Of a stretch of DNA of 64,000 nt, positions 37,652 through 47,761 are shown piece after piece. Within the stretch, counting starts at the first letter, position 1. Each line of letters opens with the position of its first letter. Source of the stretch: Comamonadaceae bacterium OTU4NAUVB1 (GTDB lineage: Bacteria; Pseudomonadota; Gammaproteobacteria; Burkholderiales; Burkholderiaceae_C); the NCBI GenBank assembly GCA_024372625.1, contig CP099605.1, forward strand, positions 2,542,001-2,606,000, read 5' to 3'. Made by a program: the position numbers and the translations under genes. Below the pieces are notes generated by a model, which saw nothing but the letters and a program-made list of their open reading frames with translations, was not told where the DNA came from and did not search any database.

Positions 37652-38461
37652 ATGAACGACGCTTCCTTGCCCACCGGCGCCGGTCCCGCTTCGTCGCGTC
37701 ATCCGTTCGACCTGAGCGGACGCGTCGCCCTGGTGACCGGCGGCAACGGCGGCATCGGCCTGGGCATGGCCCTGGGGCTGGCACGCGCCGGCGCCCGCGT
37801 CGTCGTGGCGGCGCGCAACGCGGACAAGTCGGCCGCGGCGGTGGCCGCACTCGCCGAGGCCGGCGGCGACGCCTTCGCGCTGGCGGCCGACGTGACCGAC
37901 GAGGCGTCGGTGAAGGCGCTCTTCGACGCCGTGGCCGAACGCGCCGGGCGGCTCGACATCCTGGTCAACAACGCCGGCACCACGGTGCGCAAGCCGGTCG
38001 ACCGGCTTGCGCTGGACGAATGGCGCCAGGTGATGGACACCAACCTCACCAGCGCCTTCCTGTGCAGCCGGGCGGCGCACCCGCTGATGAAGGCGGCCGG
38101 GGGCGGCAAGATCATCAACATCGGCTCGATGATGTCGATCTTCGGCGCGCCCTACGCGCCGGCCTACGGCGCCAGCAAGGGCGGCATCGTGCAGCTGACG
38201 AAGTCGCTGGCCGCCGCCTGGGCGGGCGACGGCATCCAGGCCAACGCGGTGCTGCCGGGCTGGATCCGGACCGATCTCACCGACGGCGCCCGTGCGCAGG
38301 TGGCCGGCCTGGAAGCGCGCGTGGTCGCCCGCACCGCCGCCGGCCGCTGGGGCGAGCCGGGCGACCTGGCCGGCGTCGCGGTGTTCCTGGCGAGCGCGGC
38401 CTCGGACTTCGTGACCGGCACCGCCATTCCGGTGGACGGGGGCTATTCGATCGCGGCCTGA
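37652..38461 (+). CDS. SDR-family oxidoreductase (KduD/gluconate dehydrogenase-like)
   Basis: A 269-residue classical SDR with TGGNGGIGLGMALGLARAGA (NAD-binding), NNAGTTVRKPVDRL, Ser in NIGSMMSIFGAPYAP, catalytic YGASK and a C-terminal IPVDGGYSIAA. The sequence order and LNVLPGW-like AVLPGWIRTDLT fit 2-deoxy-gluconate or gluconate dehydrogenase-type enzymes. The actual substrate is unknown. It begins 10 bp after the VWA gene and may be read with it, though no functional link is known. Confidence 0.9.
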   Translation: MNDASLPTGAGPASSRHPFDLSGRVALVTGGNGGIGLGMALGLARAGARVVVAARNADKSAAAVAALAEAGGDAFALAADVTDEASVKALFDAVAERAGRLDILVNNAGTTVRKPVDRLALDEWRQVMDTNLTSAFLCSRAAHPLMKAAGGGKIINIGSMMSIFGAPYAPAYGASKGGIVQLTKSLAAAWAGDGIQANAVLPGWIRTDLTDGARAQVAGLEARVVARTAAGRWGEPGDLAGVAVFLASAASDFVTGTAIPVDGGYSIAA

Positions 38462-38467
38462 GGCGCG

Positions 38468-39121
38468 CTAGTTGCAGACCACCGTCGTGCCCACCGGCCG
38501 GCAGGCGCGGCCGTCCGGACGCACGTAGCGGTCGAGCCGCCCGGTGCGGTCGTAGTGGTTGCCCAGGGTGTCGCGGCAGCCCGCGGGGCCGCAGTCGCGC
38601 AGTTGCGGGCGCAGGTCGGGCAGCGGCGCCGGCACGCGGTAGGGCACGCCGCCCTGGGTGGCACCGTAGGGAACCCCGTACGCGGCGTCATACGGAGCGC
38701 CGTAGCTGCCGCCGTAGGGCGTCAGGCGCGCGGCTTCGACCTGCTCGCGCTGGCGGCGCTGCTCGGCGTCGCGCTGGCGCTGCCGTTGCTCGGCCTGCGC
38801 ATCGCCACGGCGGTCGAGGATCGCCACGCCGCCCGAGGTCTCGGACTGCCGCGTGACGGCATCGACCGCCTCGCGCTGAGAGCGCCGCGCGCGCTCCACG
38901 CCGTCGAGCTGCTGCTGCAGCCGGCCCTCGGCGGGCGCGTCGCCGCGCTCCGCGTAGGTTCCCGGCTCGAGGCCGAGGTCGACGCGCTGGTCGCCCGCCC
39001 GGCAGCCGGTGTCGGTGTAGCTGACCTTGCCGGCGGCGTCGCGGCAGCGCACCACCTGGGCGCCGGCGGCGGTGCCCAGGCCCAGCAGCAGCGCCAGGAC
39101 GAGCGGGCCGCGCGCGCGCAT
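38468..39121 (-). CDS. DUF4124-like exported protein
   Basis: A 217-residue secreted protein. Its signal peptide ends at AGAQ, followed by VVRCRDAAGKVSYTDTGCRAGD, the small beta-hairpin DUF4124 motif with a Cys pair. A Gln/Arg-rich coiled-coil-like part (about residues 85-135) and a Tyr/Gly/Pro-rich stretch (PYGGSYGAPYDAAYGVPYGA) come next. The end is Cys-containing (LRDCGPAGCRDTLGN...CRPVGTTVVC). The function is unknown. It converges with the SDR gene, 6 bp apart, and lies 13 bp downstream of the deaminase gene on the same strand. Confidence 0.85.
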   Translation of the reverse strand: MRARGPLVLALLLGLGTAAGAQVVRCRDAAGKVSYTDTGCRAGDQRVDLGLEPGTYAERGDAPAEGRLQQQLDGVERARRSQREAVDAVTRQSETSGGVAILDRRGDAQAEQRQRQRDAEQRRQREQVEAARLTPYGGSYGAPYDAAYGVPYGATQGGVPYRVPAPLPDLRPQLRDCGPAGCRDTLGNHYDRTGRLDRYVRPDGRACRPVGTTVVCN

Positions 39122-39134
39122 GGCCGGACGCCTC

Positions 39135-40199
<1,065 letters not shown>

Positions 40200-40256
40200 C
40201 TAAATCCTTCGACCCTCCCACGGGGCCGCCAGGGTGGGCTCGCCTACCATCGGCGC

Positions 40257-41774
40257 ATGCATTTTTCCCGCCTGCGCGCCGAATGGTGTCCGACCACCAT
40301 CCCGCGCGAACTGATGGCCGGCGCCGTCGCCACCTTCGCCCTCATTCCCGAAGTCATCGCCTTCTCCTTCGTCGCCGGCGTCGACCCGTCCGTCGGCCTG
40401 TTCGCCTCCTTCGTCATCGGCATCGTGATCGCGTTCACCGGCGGTCGCCCGGCCATGATCTCGGCGGCGGCCGGCTCGGTGGCCCTGGTGGCCGCGCCGC
40501 TGGTGCAGGCGCACGGGCTGCGCTATCTGCTGGCCGCGGGCGTGCTGGCCGGGCTGGTGCAGATCGCCTTCGGGCTGCTGCGCATGGGGGCGCTGATGCG
40601 CTTCGTCTCCAGCTCGGTGCGCACCGGTTTCGTCAACGCCCTGGCGATCCTGATCTTCTCGGCGCAGCTGCCGCACCTCGCGGGCGCGAACGGCGCGACC
40701 TGGGCGGTGCTGGCCGCCGGCCTGGCGATCATCTACCTGCTGCCGCGCCTGACGACGGCCGTGCCCTCGCCGCTGGTGTGCATCGTGGTGCTGACGGCCG
40801 TCGCCTCCTGGCTGGACCTGCCGGTGAAGACGGTGGCCGACCTCGGCCGGCTGCCCGACGCGATGCCGGTGTTCGCTTGGCTCGACGTGCCCCTCACGCT
40901 GGAGACGCTGCGCCTGGTCGCCCTGCCCGCGCTGGCCATCGCGATGGTGGGCCTGCTCGAATCGATGATGACCGCCAGCGTGGTCGACGAACTCACCGAC
41001 ACGCCCAGTTCCAAGAACCGCGAATGCACCGGACTGGGCCTGGCCAACGTGGCGGCCGGCCTCTTCGGCGGCATCGCGGGCTGCGGAATGATCGGCCAGA
41101 CCGTCAGCAACGTGCGCTACGGCGGGCGCGGGCGGCTCTCCACGCTGTTCGCGGGCGTGTTCCTGCTGATCCTGATGGTGGTGCTCAGGCCCTGGGTGTC
41201 GCAGGTGCCCGTGGCGGCGCTGGTGGCGATCATGGTGATGGTGTCGGCCGCCACCTTCGACTGGGGCTCGCTGCGCGGCGTGGTGCGCCATCCGCGCACC
41301 TCCAGCGTCGTGATGGCGACGACGGTGGCCGTCACGGTCGCCACCGCCAACCTCGCCGCCGGCGTGGCCGTGGGCGTGATGCTCAGCGGCGTGTTCTTCA
41401 CCTTCAAGGTCGCGCAGCTGCTCGACGTGGCGGTGCACGACGACGTCACGGTCGACATCACCGCCGCCGTCGACCGCGACACCACCGGGGCCGCCGCGCT
41501 GCCCGGCGCGATCCTGGGCCTGCGCACCTACCGCGTGCGCGGCCAGGTCTTCTTCGCCTCGGCCGACGTGTTCGTCGACGCCTTCGACACCCGCGACACC
41601 GGCGGCCGCCCGGTGCGCATCGACCTGTCCCAGGCCCACTTCTGGGACGTCACCGCCGTCGCCGCGCTCGACAAGGTCGTCGAGCGCCTGAGAAAGCACG
41701 GCAGCACCGTGGAGGTGATCGGGCTCAACCTGGCCAGCGAGGTGCTGATCGACCGGCTCGGGCCGAAGGGCTGA
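40257..41774 (+). CDS. SulP-family anion transporter with STAS domain
   Basis: A 505-residue membrane protein. It has the SulP core (IPRELMAGAVATFALIPEVIAFSFVAGVDPSVGLFASF), the central NRECTGLGLANVAAGLFGGIAGCGMIGQT motif and about ten helices. A C-terminal STAS domain (about residues 415-505) contains RIDLSQAHFWDVTAVAALDKV. SulP proteins carry sulfate, bicarbonate or dicarboxylates; the substrate here is open. The divergent position (66 bp) to the deaminase may be accidental. It converges with the BMP receptor gene, 29 bp apart. Confidence 0.9.
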   Translation: MHFSRLRAEWCPTTIPRELMAGAVATFALIPEVIAFSFVAGVDPSVGLFASFVIGIVIAFTGGRPAMISAAAGSVALVAAPLVQAHGLRYLLAAGVLAGLVQIAFGLLRMGALMRFVSSSVRTGFVNALAILIFSAQLPHLAGANGATWAVLAAGLAIIYLLPRLTTAVPSPLVCIVVLTAVASWLDLPVKTVADLGRLPDAMPVFAWLDVPLTLETLRLVALPALAIAMVGLLESMMTASVVDELTDTPSSKNRECTGLGLANVAAGLFGGIAGCGMIGQTVSNVRYGGRGRLSTLFAGVFLLILMVVLRPWVSQVPVAALVAIMVMVSAATFDWGSLRGVVRHPRTSSVVMATTVAVTVATANLAAGVAVGVMLSGVFFTFKVAQLLDVAVHDDVTVDITAAVDRDTTGAAALPGAILGLRTYRVRGQVFFASADVFVDAFDTRDTGGRPVRIDLSQAHFWDVTAVAALDKVVERLRKHGSTVEVIGLNLASEVLIDRLGPKG

Positions 41775-41803
41775 AGCGGCGGGCCACCCGCAGAGGACGG
41801 GCC

Positions 41804-42973
41804 TTACTTGCCTGGGACCTTGCCTTCCACGCCCTTGACGTAGAAGCCCACGCCCGAGAGGAACTGGTCGTCCGCGACCGTGTCCTTGGCCACCAGTTCC
41901 TTGCCGTCCTGGCCGACGATCGGGCCCTTCCAGATCGAGAAGCTGCCGTCCTTCAGGCCGGCCTTGACGGTCTCGACCTTGGTCTTGATCTCGGCGGGCA
42001 CGTCCTCGGCGATGGAGACGATGTCGATCGCGCCCTCCTTCACGCCCCACCAGCTGCGCCCGGTCGCCCACTTGCCGTCCAGCGCGTCCTGCGTCGTCTT
42101 GATGTAGTACGGAGCCCAGTTGATGATGGCCGAGCCCAGGTGCGCCTTGGGGCCGTAGGCGGTCATGTCCGAGTCCCAGCCGAAGGCGCGCTTGCCCTTC
42201 TCCTGCGCCGTCTTGAGCACGGCGGGCGAGTCGGTGTTCTGGAACAGCACGTCGGCGCCGCCGTTGATGAGGGCCGTGGCGGCCTCGGTCTCCTTGGGCG
42301 GGCTGAACCACTCGTTGACCCACACCACCTTGGTCGTGACCTTCGGATTTACCGACTGCGCGCCCATGGTGAAGCTGTTGATGTTGCGCAGCACCTCGGG
42401 GATCGGCACCGAGCCGACCACGCCCAGCGTGTTGGACTTGGTCATGCCCCCGGCGATGATGCCCGCGAGGTAGGCGCCCTCGTAGGTGCGGCTGTCGTAG
42501 GTGCGCAGGTTCTCGGCCGTCTTGTAGCCCGTGGCGTGCTCGAACTTCACGTCCTTGCTGTCGTTGGCCACCTTCAGGATCGGTTCCATGTAGCCGAAGG
42601 TGGTGCCGAAGATCAGCTTGTTGCCCTGGCCCACGAGGTCGCGGAACACGCGCTCGGCGTCGGCCGACTCGGGCACGCTCTCCACGAAGCTGGTCTTGAT
42701 GCGGTCGCCGAATTCCTTCTCCAGCGCCTTGCGCGCGTTGTCGTGCGCGTACGACCAGCCCCCATCGCCCACCGGACCGACATAGGCGAAGGCGATGTTG
42801 AGCGGCGCGGCCGGCGTGGCCGCCGGCGCGGCGGCGGTGGTGGCGGCCGGGGCCGCGGGCGTGGTGGCGGCGGCCGGCGCGTCGTCCTTCTTGCCGCAGC
42901 CCACCAGGGCGGCGGAGGCGACGGCCGAGAAGGCGGCGAGCTTGAGGAGGGAGCGCTTGTTCAGTTCGGTCAT
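41804..42973 (-). CDS. BMP-family ABC transporter substrate-binding lipoprotein (nucleoside/purine)
   Basis: A 389-residue receptor with an N-terminal signal and lipobox (ASAALVGC, Cys26), an Ala/Thr-rich linker, and the BMP/PnrA fold: NIAFAYVGPVGDGGWSYAHDNARKALEKE, FGTTFGYMEP, GGADVLFQNTDSP and FGWDSDMTAYGPKAH. PnrA/BmpA-type proteins bind purine nucleosides. It is the last gene of the lysR-ATPase-permease-permease-receptor set, 67 bp after the permease. Confidence 0.93.
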   Translation of the reverse strand: MTELNKRSLLKLAAFSAVASAALVGCGKKDDAPAAATTPAAPAATTAAAPAATPAAPLNIAFAYVGPVGDGGWSYAHDNARKALEKEFGDRIKTSFVESVPESADAERVFRDLVGQGNKLIFGTTFGYMEPILKVANDSKDVKFEHATGYKTAENLRTYDSRTYEGAYLAGIIAGGMTKSNTLGVVGSVPIPEVLRNINSFTMGAQSVNPKVTTKVVWVNEWFSPPKETEAATALINGGADVLFQNTDSPAVLKTAQEKGKRAFGWDSDMTAYGPKAHLGSAIINWAPYYIKTTQDALDGKWATGRSWWGVKEGAIDIVSIAEDVPAEIKTKVETVKAGLKDGSFSIWKGPIVGQDGKELVAKDTVADDQFLSGVGFYVKGVEGKVPGK

Positions 42974-43040
42974 GGACGGAGGATCCTCGGGAGACGGGGG
43001 TTGGCGAAGGAAGGAAACAGGCAGGTCGTGAACACGTGGC

Positions 43041-43961
43041 TCAGGCCCCCGGATGGAACGGCTTGCCGATCGATGCGGGCATGTTGATGCGGATGAACGC
43101 CGGGTTGCGCGAGATCAGGGCCAGCACCACGATCGGGGCAATGTACTGCAGCATGCTCAGGAACTGGCTGGGCACGTCCACGCCGGTGCTCTGCAGGTGG
43201 AAGCCGAGCATCGACACCCCGCCGAAGAGGTAGGCGCCCAGCAGCACCCGCACCGGCCGCCAGGTGGCGAAGGTGGTCAGCGCCAGGGCGATCCAGCCGC
43301 GCCCGGCGGTCATGCCCTCGACCCACAGCGGGGTGTAGACCGTCGACAGGTACGCCCCCGACAGCCCGCACAGCGCCCCGCCCGCCACCACCGCCATGAA
43401 GCGGATGCGGCGCACCGGATAGCCCAGCGCGTGCGAGGATTCGGGCGACTCGCCCACCGAACGCAGCACCAGCCCGGCGCGCGTGCGGTAGAGGAACCAG
43501 ACCAGCGCGGCGGTGAGCGCCACCGCGGCGTAGACCATCGGGTGATGGCGGAACAGCGCCGGCCCGACCAGCGGGAGGTCGCCCAGCACCGGCAGCGCGT
43601 ACGACACGCTCGCGGGCAGCTTGGCCTGCACGAAGTTGATGCCCACGAAGGCCGAGAAGCCGACGCCGAACAGGCTCAGCGCCAGCCCGGTCGCGTACTG
43701 GTTGGTGTTCAGCCAGATCACCAGCACGCCGAAGACCGCCGCCAGCACCGCGCCGGCGGCCATGCCGGCCACGAAGCCCAGCCACGGATTGTGCGTGACC
43801 GACACCGTGGCGAAGCCGGCGATGGCCGCGCACAGCATCATCCCCTCGGCGCCGAGGTTGACGATGCCGGCCTTCTCGTTGATCAGGAGGCCCAGCGCCG
43901 CGAGCGCGAGCACGGTGCCGGCGGCCAGGGACGAGCCCAGGAGGAGTGCGTAGCTGTCCAT
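43041..43961 (-). CDS. ABC transporter permease, nucleoside type (second permease)
   Basis: A 306-residue membrane protein of the BPD-transp-2 family with about nine helices. Signatures are INEKAGIVNLGAEGMMLCAAIAGF near the start, ESSHALGYPVRRIRFMAVVAGGALCGLSGAYLS, and GRGWIALALTTFATWRPVRVLLGAYLFGG. It matches the NupQ/YufQ-type partner of BMP receptors. The start ATG overlaps the stop of the upstream permease by one nucleotide. Confidence 0.93.
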   Translation of the reverse strand: MDSYALLLGSSLAAGTVLALAALGLLINEKAGIVNLGAEGMMLCAAIAGFATVSVTHNPWLGFVAGMAAGAVLAAVFGVLVIWLNTNQYATGLALSLFGVGFSAFVGINFVQAKLPASVSYALPVLGDLPLVGPALFRHHPMVYAAVALTAALVWFLYRTRAGLVLRSVGESPESSHALGYPVRRIRFMAVVAGGALCGLSGAYLSTVYTPLWVEGMTAGRGWIALALTTFATWRPVRVLLGAYLFGGVSMLGFHLQSTGVDVPSQFLSMLQYIAPIVVLALISRNPAFIRINMPASIGKPFHPGA

Positions 43962-45139
43962 CAGACGGTTCCTTGGGTGGCGGTGGCGATCGCCGTGCCC
44001 GCGGCGCCGGGTGCCGTCAGCGGGGTGGCGGCCTGCAGGGAGGCGCCGCCCGCGCCCGGATGGACGGCGGCGGGCGCCGCGGCCGGCGCCTTGCGCCGCA
44101 CGCGGTAGGCGATCAGCGTGTCGCAGGCCAGCAGCGAGAACAGCAGCAGCCCCTGGAACACGCCGGTCAGCGACTTGGGCAGCCCCAGGCGCGACTGCGC
44201 GAGTTCGCCGCCGATGTAGAACATGCTCATCAGCACGGCCGAGAAGACCATGCCCACCGGGTGCAGCCGCCCGACGAAGGCCACGATGATGGCCGCGAAG
44301 CCGTAGCCCGCCGGCACGTAGGGCGTGAGCTGGCCGATCGGCCCGGCGACCTCGAGGCCGCCGGCCAGGCCGGCCGCGCCGCCCGAGGTCAGCAGCGCGA
44401 CCCACACCGCGCGCCGCGCCGAGAAGCCCGCGTAGCGCGCCGCCGCCGGCGCGAGCCCGCCCACCTGCTGGGCGAAGCCCGCGCGCGTGCGGAACAGGAA
44501 CACCCACAGCGCCGCCGCGCCGGCCAGCGCGATCAGCAGGCCGATGCTGGCGCGCGAGCCCTTGAACAGGCGCGGGATCTGCGTGACCGCGTCGAAGTTG
44601 CGGGTCTGCGGGAAGTTGTAGCCCAGCGGGTCCTTCCAGGGCCCGTAGACCAGCCAGCCCAGCAGCAGCGTCGCCACGTAGACCAGCATCAGGCTCACCA
44701 GGATCTCGCTGGCGTTGAAGCGGTCGCGCAGGAAGGCGACGATGCCGGCCCAGACCATGCCCCCGGCGATGCCCGCGAGCAGGATGGCCACGACGATCCA
44801 CGGCCCGGTGGTCTTGTCGGCCAGCAGCGCCACGCCGCCGGCGGCGATCGCGCCGCAGACGAACTGCCCCTCGGCGCCGATGTTCCAGATGTTGGAGCGG
44901 AAGCACACCGCCAGGCCCAGCGCGATGATCAGCAGCGGGGTCGCCTTGACCATCAGCTCGCCCAGCGCGTAGCCGCTCTTGATCGGCTCCCAGAAGAACA
45001 CCAGCAGGCCCTTGACCGGGTCCTTGCCCAGCAGCGCGAACAGCGCCGTGCCGATGGCCACCGTGACGAGCAGCGCCAGCACCGGCGAGGCATAGCTCCA
45101 GAAGCGCGAGAGCTGCGGGCGGGGTTCGAGCTTAAGCAT
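43961..45139 (-). CDS. ABC transporter permease, nucleoside type (first permease)
   Basis: A 392-residue BPD-transp-2 permease (NupP/YufP type). It has an N-terminal helix and a loop with GKDPVKGLLVFFWEPIKSGYALGELMVKATPLL. The family block CFRSNIWNIGAEGQFVCGAIAAGG is followed by WAGIVAFLRDRFNASEILVSLMLVYVA and GYGFAAIIVAFVGRLHPVGM. The last ~40 residues are Ala/Pro/Thr-rich. Its start overlaps the ATPase gene by 8 bp. Confidence 0.93.
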   Translation of the reverse strand: MLKLEPRPQLSRFWSYASPVLALLVTVAIGTALFALLGKDPVKGLLVFFWEPIKSGYALGELMVKATPLLIIALGLAVCFRSNIWNIGAEGQFVCGAIAAGGVALLADKTTGPWIVVAILLAGIAGGMVWAGIVAFLRDRFNASEILVSLMLVYVATLLLGWLVYGPWKDPLGYNFPQTRNFDAVTQIPRLFKGSRASIGLLIALAGAAALWVFLFRTRAGFAQQVGGLAPAAARYAGFSARRAVWVALLTSGGAAGLAGGLEVAGPIGQLTPYVPAGYGFAAIIVAFVGRLHPVGMVFSAVLMSMFYIGGELAQSRLGLPKSLTGVFQGLLLFSLLACDTLIAYRVRRKAPAAAPAAVHPGAGGASLQAATPLTAPGAAGTAIATATQGTV

Positions 45140-46715
45140 GGGTCGCCTCCCGGGCCGGCGTGGCGGCGGTGGCGGTGGCGCTCGCGGGGGTGTCCCACAG
45201 TCCGCTCATCCATTCGCCGATGCGCGCCACGGTCGCGTCGGCCCGGTCCACCGAAGGCGACAGACGGCCCTTGGCGATGACGTGCAGCCGGTCGCTGAGG
45301 TCGAACAGCTCGTCGAGCTCCTCGCTGACCACCAGCACCGCGCAGCCGGCGTCGCGCAGCGCCAGGATCTCGTTGCGGATCAGCGCCGCCGCGCCGACGT
45401 CCACGCCCCAGGTCGGCTGCGAGACGATGAAGAGCTTGGGACGCGCGTCGATCTCGCGCCCGACGATGAACTTCTGCAGGTTGCCCCCCGACAGCGAGCG
45501 CGCCGCCGAGTCCGGCCCGCCGGCCTTCACGTTGAAGCGCCGGATGATCTCCACCGCCTGCGCGGCGAGCGCGCCGGTGCGGATCCAGCCGCCCGCGCCG
45601 ACCGCGTCGCCGCGCGTGAGCAGCAGGTTGTGCGCGAGCCCGAGCGAGGGCACCGCGCCCCGGCCCAGGCGTTCCTCCGGCACGAAATGCACGCCCAGCG
45701 CGCGCCGCTCGCGGGGCCGCAGGCGCGCCGCCGGCTGCCCGAAGACCTCGATCATGGCCGGCTCGGCGCGCGTGTCCTCGCCCGAGAGCGCGTGGAGCAG
45801 CTCCTTCTGGCCGTTGCCCGACACCCCGGCGATGCCCACCACCTCGCCCGCGCGCACCGTCATCGACACGCCCTCGAGGTCGACGCCGAACTGGTCCTCG
45901 CGGGCGAGCGCCAGCGCGTTCACGCGCAGCGCCACCGCGCCGGCCCGCGACGGGCGGTGCACCAGCGGCGGCGGCTCGGCGCCGATCATCAGGCGCGAGA
46001 GCGACGCGTTGCTCTCCTCGCGCGGATCGCACACGCCCGTGACCTTGCCCCCGCGCAGCACCGTGCAGGCCGTGCACAGCTCCCGGATCTCGTGGAGCTT
46101 GTGGCTGATGTAGAGGATGCTGCAGCCCTGGGCGGCCAGCTGCTTGAGCACCACGAACAGCCGTGCGACGGCCTGCGGCGTCAGCACCGAGGTCGGCTCG
46201 TCGAGGATCAGCAGCTGCGGGTCGGTCAGCAGCGCGCGGATGATCTCCACGCGCTGCATCTCGCCCACCGACAGCGTGTGCACCGGGCGCGAGGGCTCGA
46301 TGTCCAGGCCGTACTCGCCGGCCTTGGCCTCGATGCGGCGCGCCACCTCGGCCAGCGCGAGCGACTTGTCCAGCCCGAGCCAGACGTTCTCGGCCACGGT
46401 CAGGGTGTCGAACAGGCTGAAGTGCTGGAACACCATGCTGATGCCCAGCGCCCTCGCCTCCTGCGGATTGCGCACGGCCACGGCGCGCCCGTTGAACGCG
46501 ACGCTGCCCTCGTCGGGCTTGACCGCGCCGTAGATGATCTTCATCAGCGTGGACTTGCCCGCGCCGTTCTCGCCCAGCACGGCGTGCGTCTCGCCGGGTC
46601 GCACGACCAGGGAGACGTCGCTGTTGGCCACCACCGAGGGGTAGCGCTTGGTGATGTGGGCGAGCTGCAGCCGGGTCGCGGCCGGGGGCGGGGTGGAGGT
46701 GGGGTGGGTGCTCAT
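45132..46715 (-). CDS. ABC transporter ATP-binding protein, tandem domains (nucleoside type)
   Basis: A 527-residue double ATPase (NupO/YufO type). Domain 1 has Walker A GENGAGKST, the Q-loop FQHFSLF, signature LSVGEMQRVEI and Walker B LLILDEPTSVL. Domain 2 has a degenerate Walker A (GVSGNGQKEL), signature LSGGNLQKFIVGRE and no clear catalytic Glu after LFIVSQPTWGVD, as usual in this family. It powers import of purine nucleosides or bases by the permease pair. ATG 46713-46715 overlaps the end of the LysR gene by 4 bp (ATGA), which implies translational coupling. Confidence 0.94.
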   Translation of the reverse strand: MSTHPTSTPPPAATRLQLAHITKRYPSVVANSDVSLVVRPGETHAVLGENGAGKSTLMKIIYGAVKPDEGSVAFNGRAVAVRNPQEARALGISMVFQHFSLFDTLTVAENVWLGLDKSLALAEVARRIEAKAGEYGLDIEPSRPVHTLSVGEMQRVEIIRALLTDPQLLILDEPTSVLTPQAVARLFVVLKQLAAQGCSILYISHKLHEIRELCTACTVLRGGKVTGVCDPREESNASLSRLMIGAEPPPLVHRPSRAGAVALRVNALALAREDQFGVDLEGVSMTVRAGEVVGIAGVSGNGQKELLHALSGEDTRAEPAMIEVFGQPAARLRPRERRALGVHFVPEERLGRGAVPSLGLAHNLLLTRGDAVGAGGWIRTGALAAQAVEIIRRFNVKAGGPDSAARSLSGGNLQKFIVGREIDARPKLFIVSQPTWGVDVGAAALIRNEILALRDAGCAVLVVSEELDELFDLSDRLHVIAKGRLSPSVDRADATVARIGEWMSGLWDTPASATATAATPAREATHA

Positions 46716-47725
46716 GCCTGTGCCGCGGCCGGGGTGACCGGCGCCGTTGTCGTCGTTGTTGGAATGGGGGTCTGCGGGGTGTCCGGGGCGCCCGCGCGCA
46801 GCGAGGCGGCCACCACCTTGATGCGTTCGCGCAGCCAGCGCGCGGCGGCCGAGGCGTGCGTGCGCTCGTGCCACAGCTGGTAGTAGACGAGGCGCGGGAA
46901 CTCGACCGGGCAGGCGACGATGCGCACCGGCAGCCGCTGCGCGAAGCGCTCGCAGTACTGGCGCCCGGTGGTCAGCACCAGCAGGCTCGCGGCGACCATG
47001 TCCGGGATCAGCCCGAAGTGCGCGCAGCGCGCGGCGATGCGGCGCTCCAGCCCCTGGGCGTCGAGCATCTGGTCGATGATGCCGCGCGCGCCGGGGTGCG
47101 TGGGCGTGGGTGCGACGTGCTCCGAATCGAGCCACTGCGCGACGCTCCAGCCGCGCCGCGCCGCCGGATGGCCGTGGGCCACCAGCGACACCACCTCGTC
47201 CTCGAACAGGCGCGCCATGTGCAGGTCGTCCGGCGGCTTCTGCCAGTTGCCGATCACCACGTCGACGTCGCCGATCGCCAGGTTGGCGTGGTAGTTCGCC
47301 TCCGAGGACAGCGCCTGGATCTCGATGGCGCAGCGCGGTGCCTGCGCCTTCACCTGCGCCACCAGCAGCGGCAGGAACAGCGGATCGAGGTAGTCGCTCG
47401 CGGCGATGCGGAAGGCGTGCGCGGCGGTCTGCGGATCGAAGCCGCGCGCGTCGGAGAACAGCGCCTCGGCCGAGCGCAGGATGCTGGCGGCCGGCTCGAT
47501 CATGCGCAGGGCCGCGTCGGTGGGGGCCATGCCGGCGCCCGAGCGCACCAGCAGCGGATCGCCCGCGAGCTCGCGCAGGCGCTTGAGCGCGGCGGAGACC
47601 GCCGGCTGGTGCATGCCCAGGCGCAGCGCCGCGCGCGAGACGCTGCGCTCGGTCAGCACCGTGTGCAGCACCCGGATGAGGTGCAGGTCGATCTTGTCGA
47701 AGGCAATCTGGTCTCGCATGGCCAT
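46712..47725 (-). CDS. LysR-family regulator inside the xdh-ABC purine operon
   Basis: A 337-residue LysR protein. The winged helix is KIDLHLIRVLHTVLTERSVSRAALRLGMHQPAVSAALKRLRELAGDPLLVRS, the NodD/NahR-like subgroup. An effector domain follows, and then an unusual Pro/Thr-rich tail (PQTPIPTTTTTAPVTP) after about residue 315. It lies 36 bp downstream of xdhB and overlaps the transporter ATPase by 4 bp, so it is embedded between enzymes and transporter. Control of its own operon in response to a purine or a product is a reasonable inference. Alternative start: Met3 at 47719. Confidence 0.9.
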   Translation of the reverse strand: MAMRDQIAFDKIDLHLIRVLHTVLTERSVSRAALRLGMHQPAVSAALKRLRELAGDPLLVRSGAGMAPTDAALRMIEPAASILRSAEALFSDARGFDPQTAAHAFRIAASDYLDPLFLPLLVAQVKAQAPRCAIEIQALSSEANYHANLAIGDVDVVIGNWQKPPDDLHMARLFEDEVVSLVAHGHPAARRGWSVAQWLDSEHVAPTPTHPGARGIIDQMLDAQGLERRIAARCAHFGLIPDMVAASLLVLTTGRQYCERFAQRLPVRIVACPVEFPRLVYYQLWHERTHASAAARWLRERIKVVAASLRAGAPDTPQTPIPTTTTTAPVTPAAAQA

Positions 47726-47761
47726 GCCCGCATTGTCACGAGGCGCGCGCGGCCGTGGGGC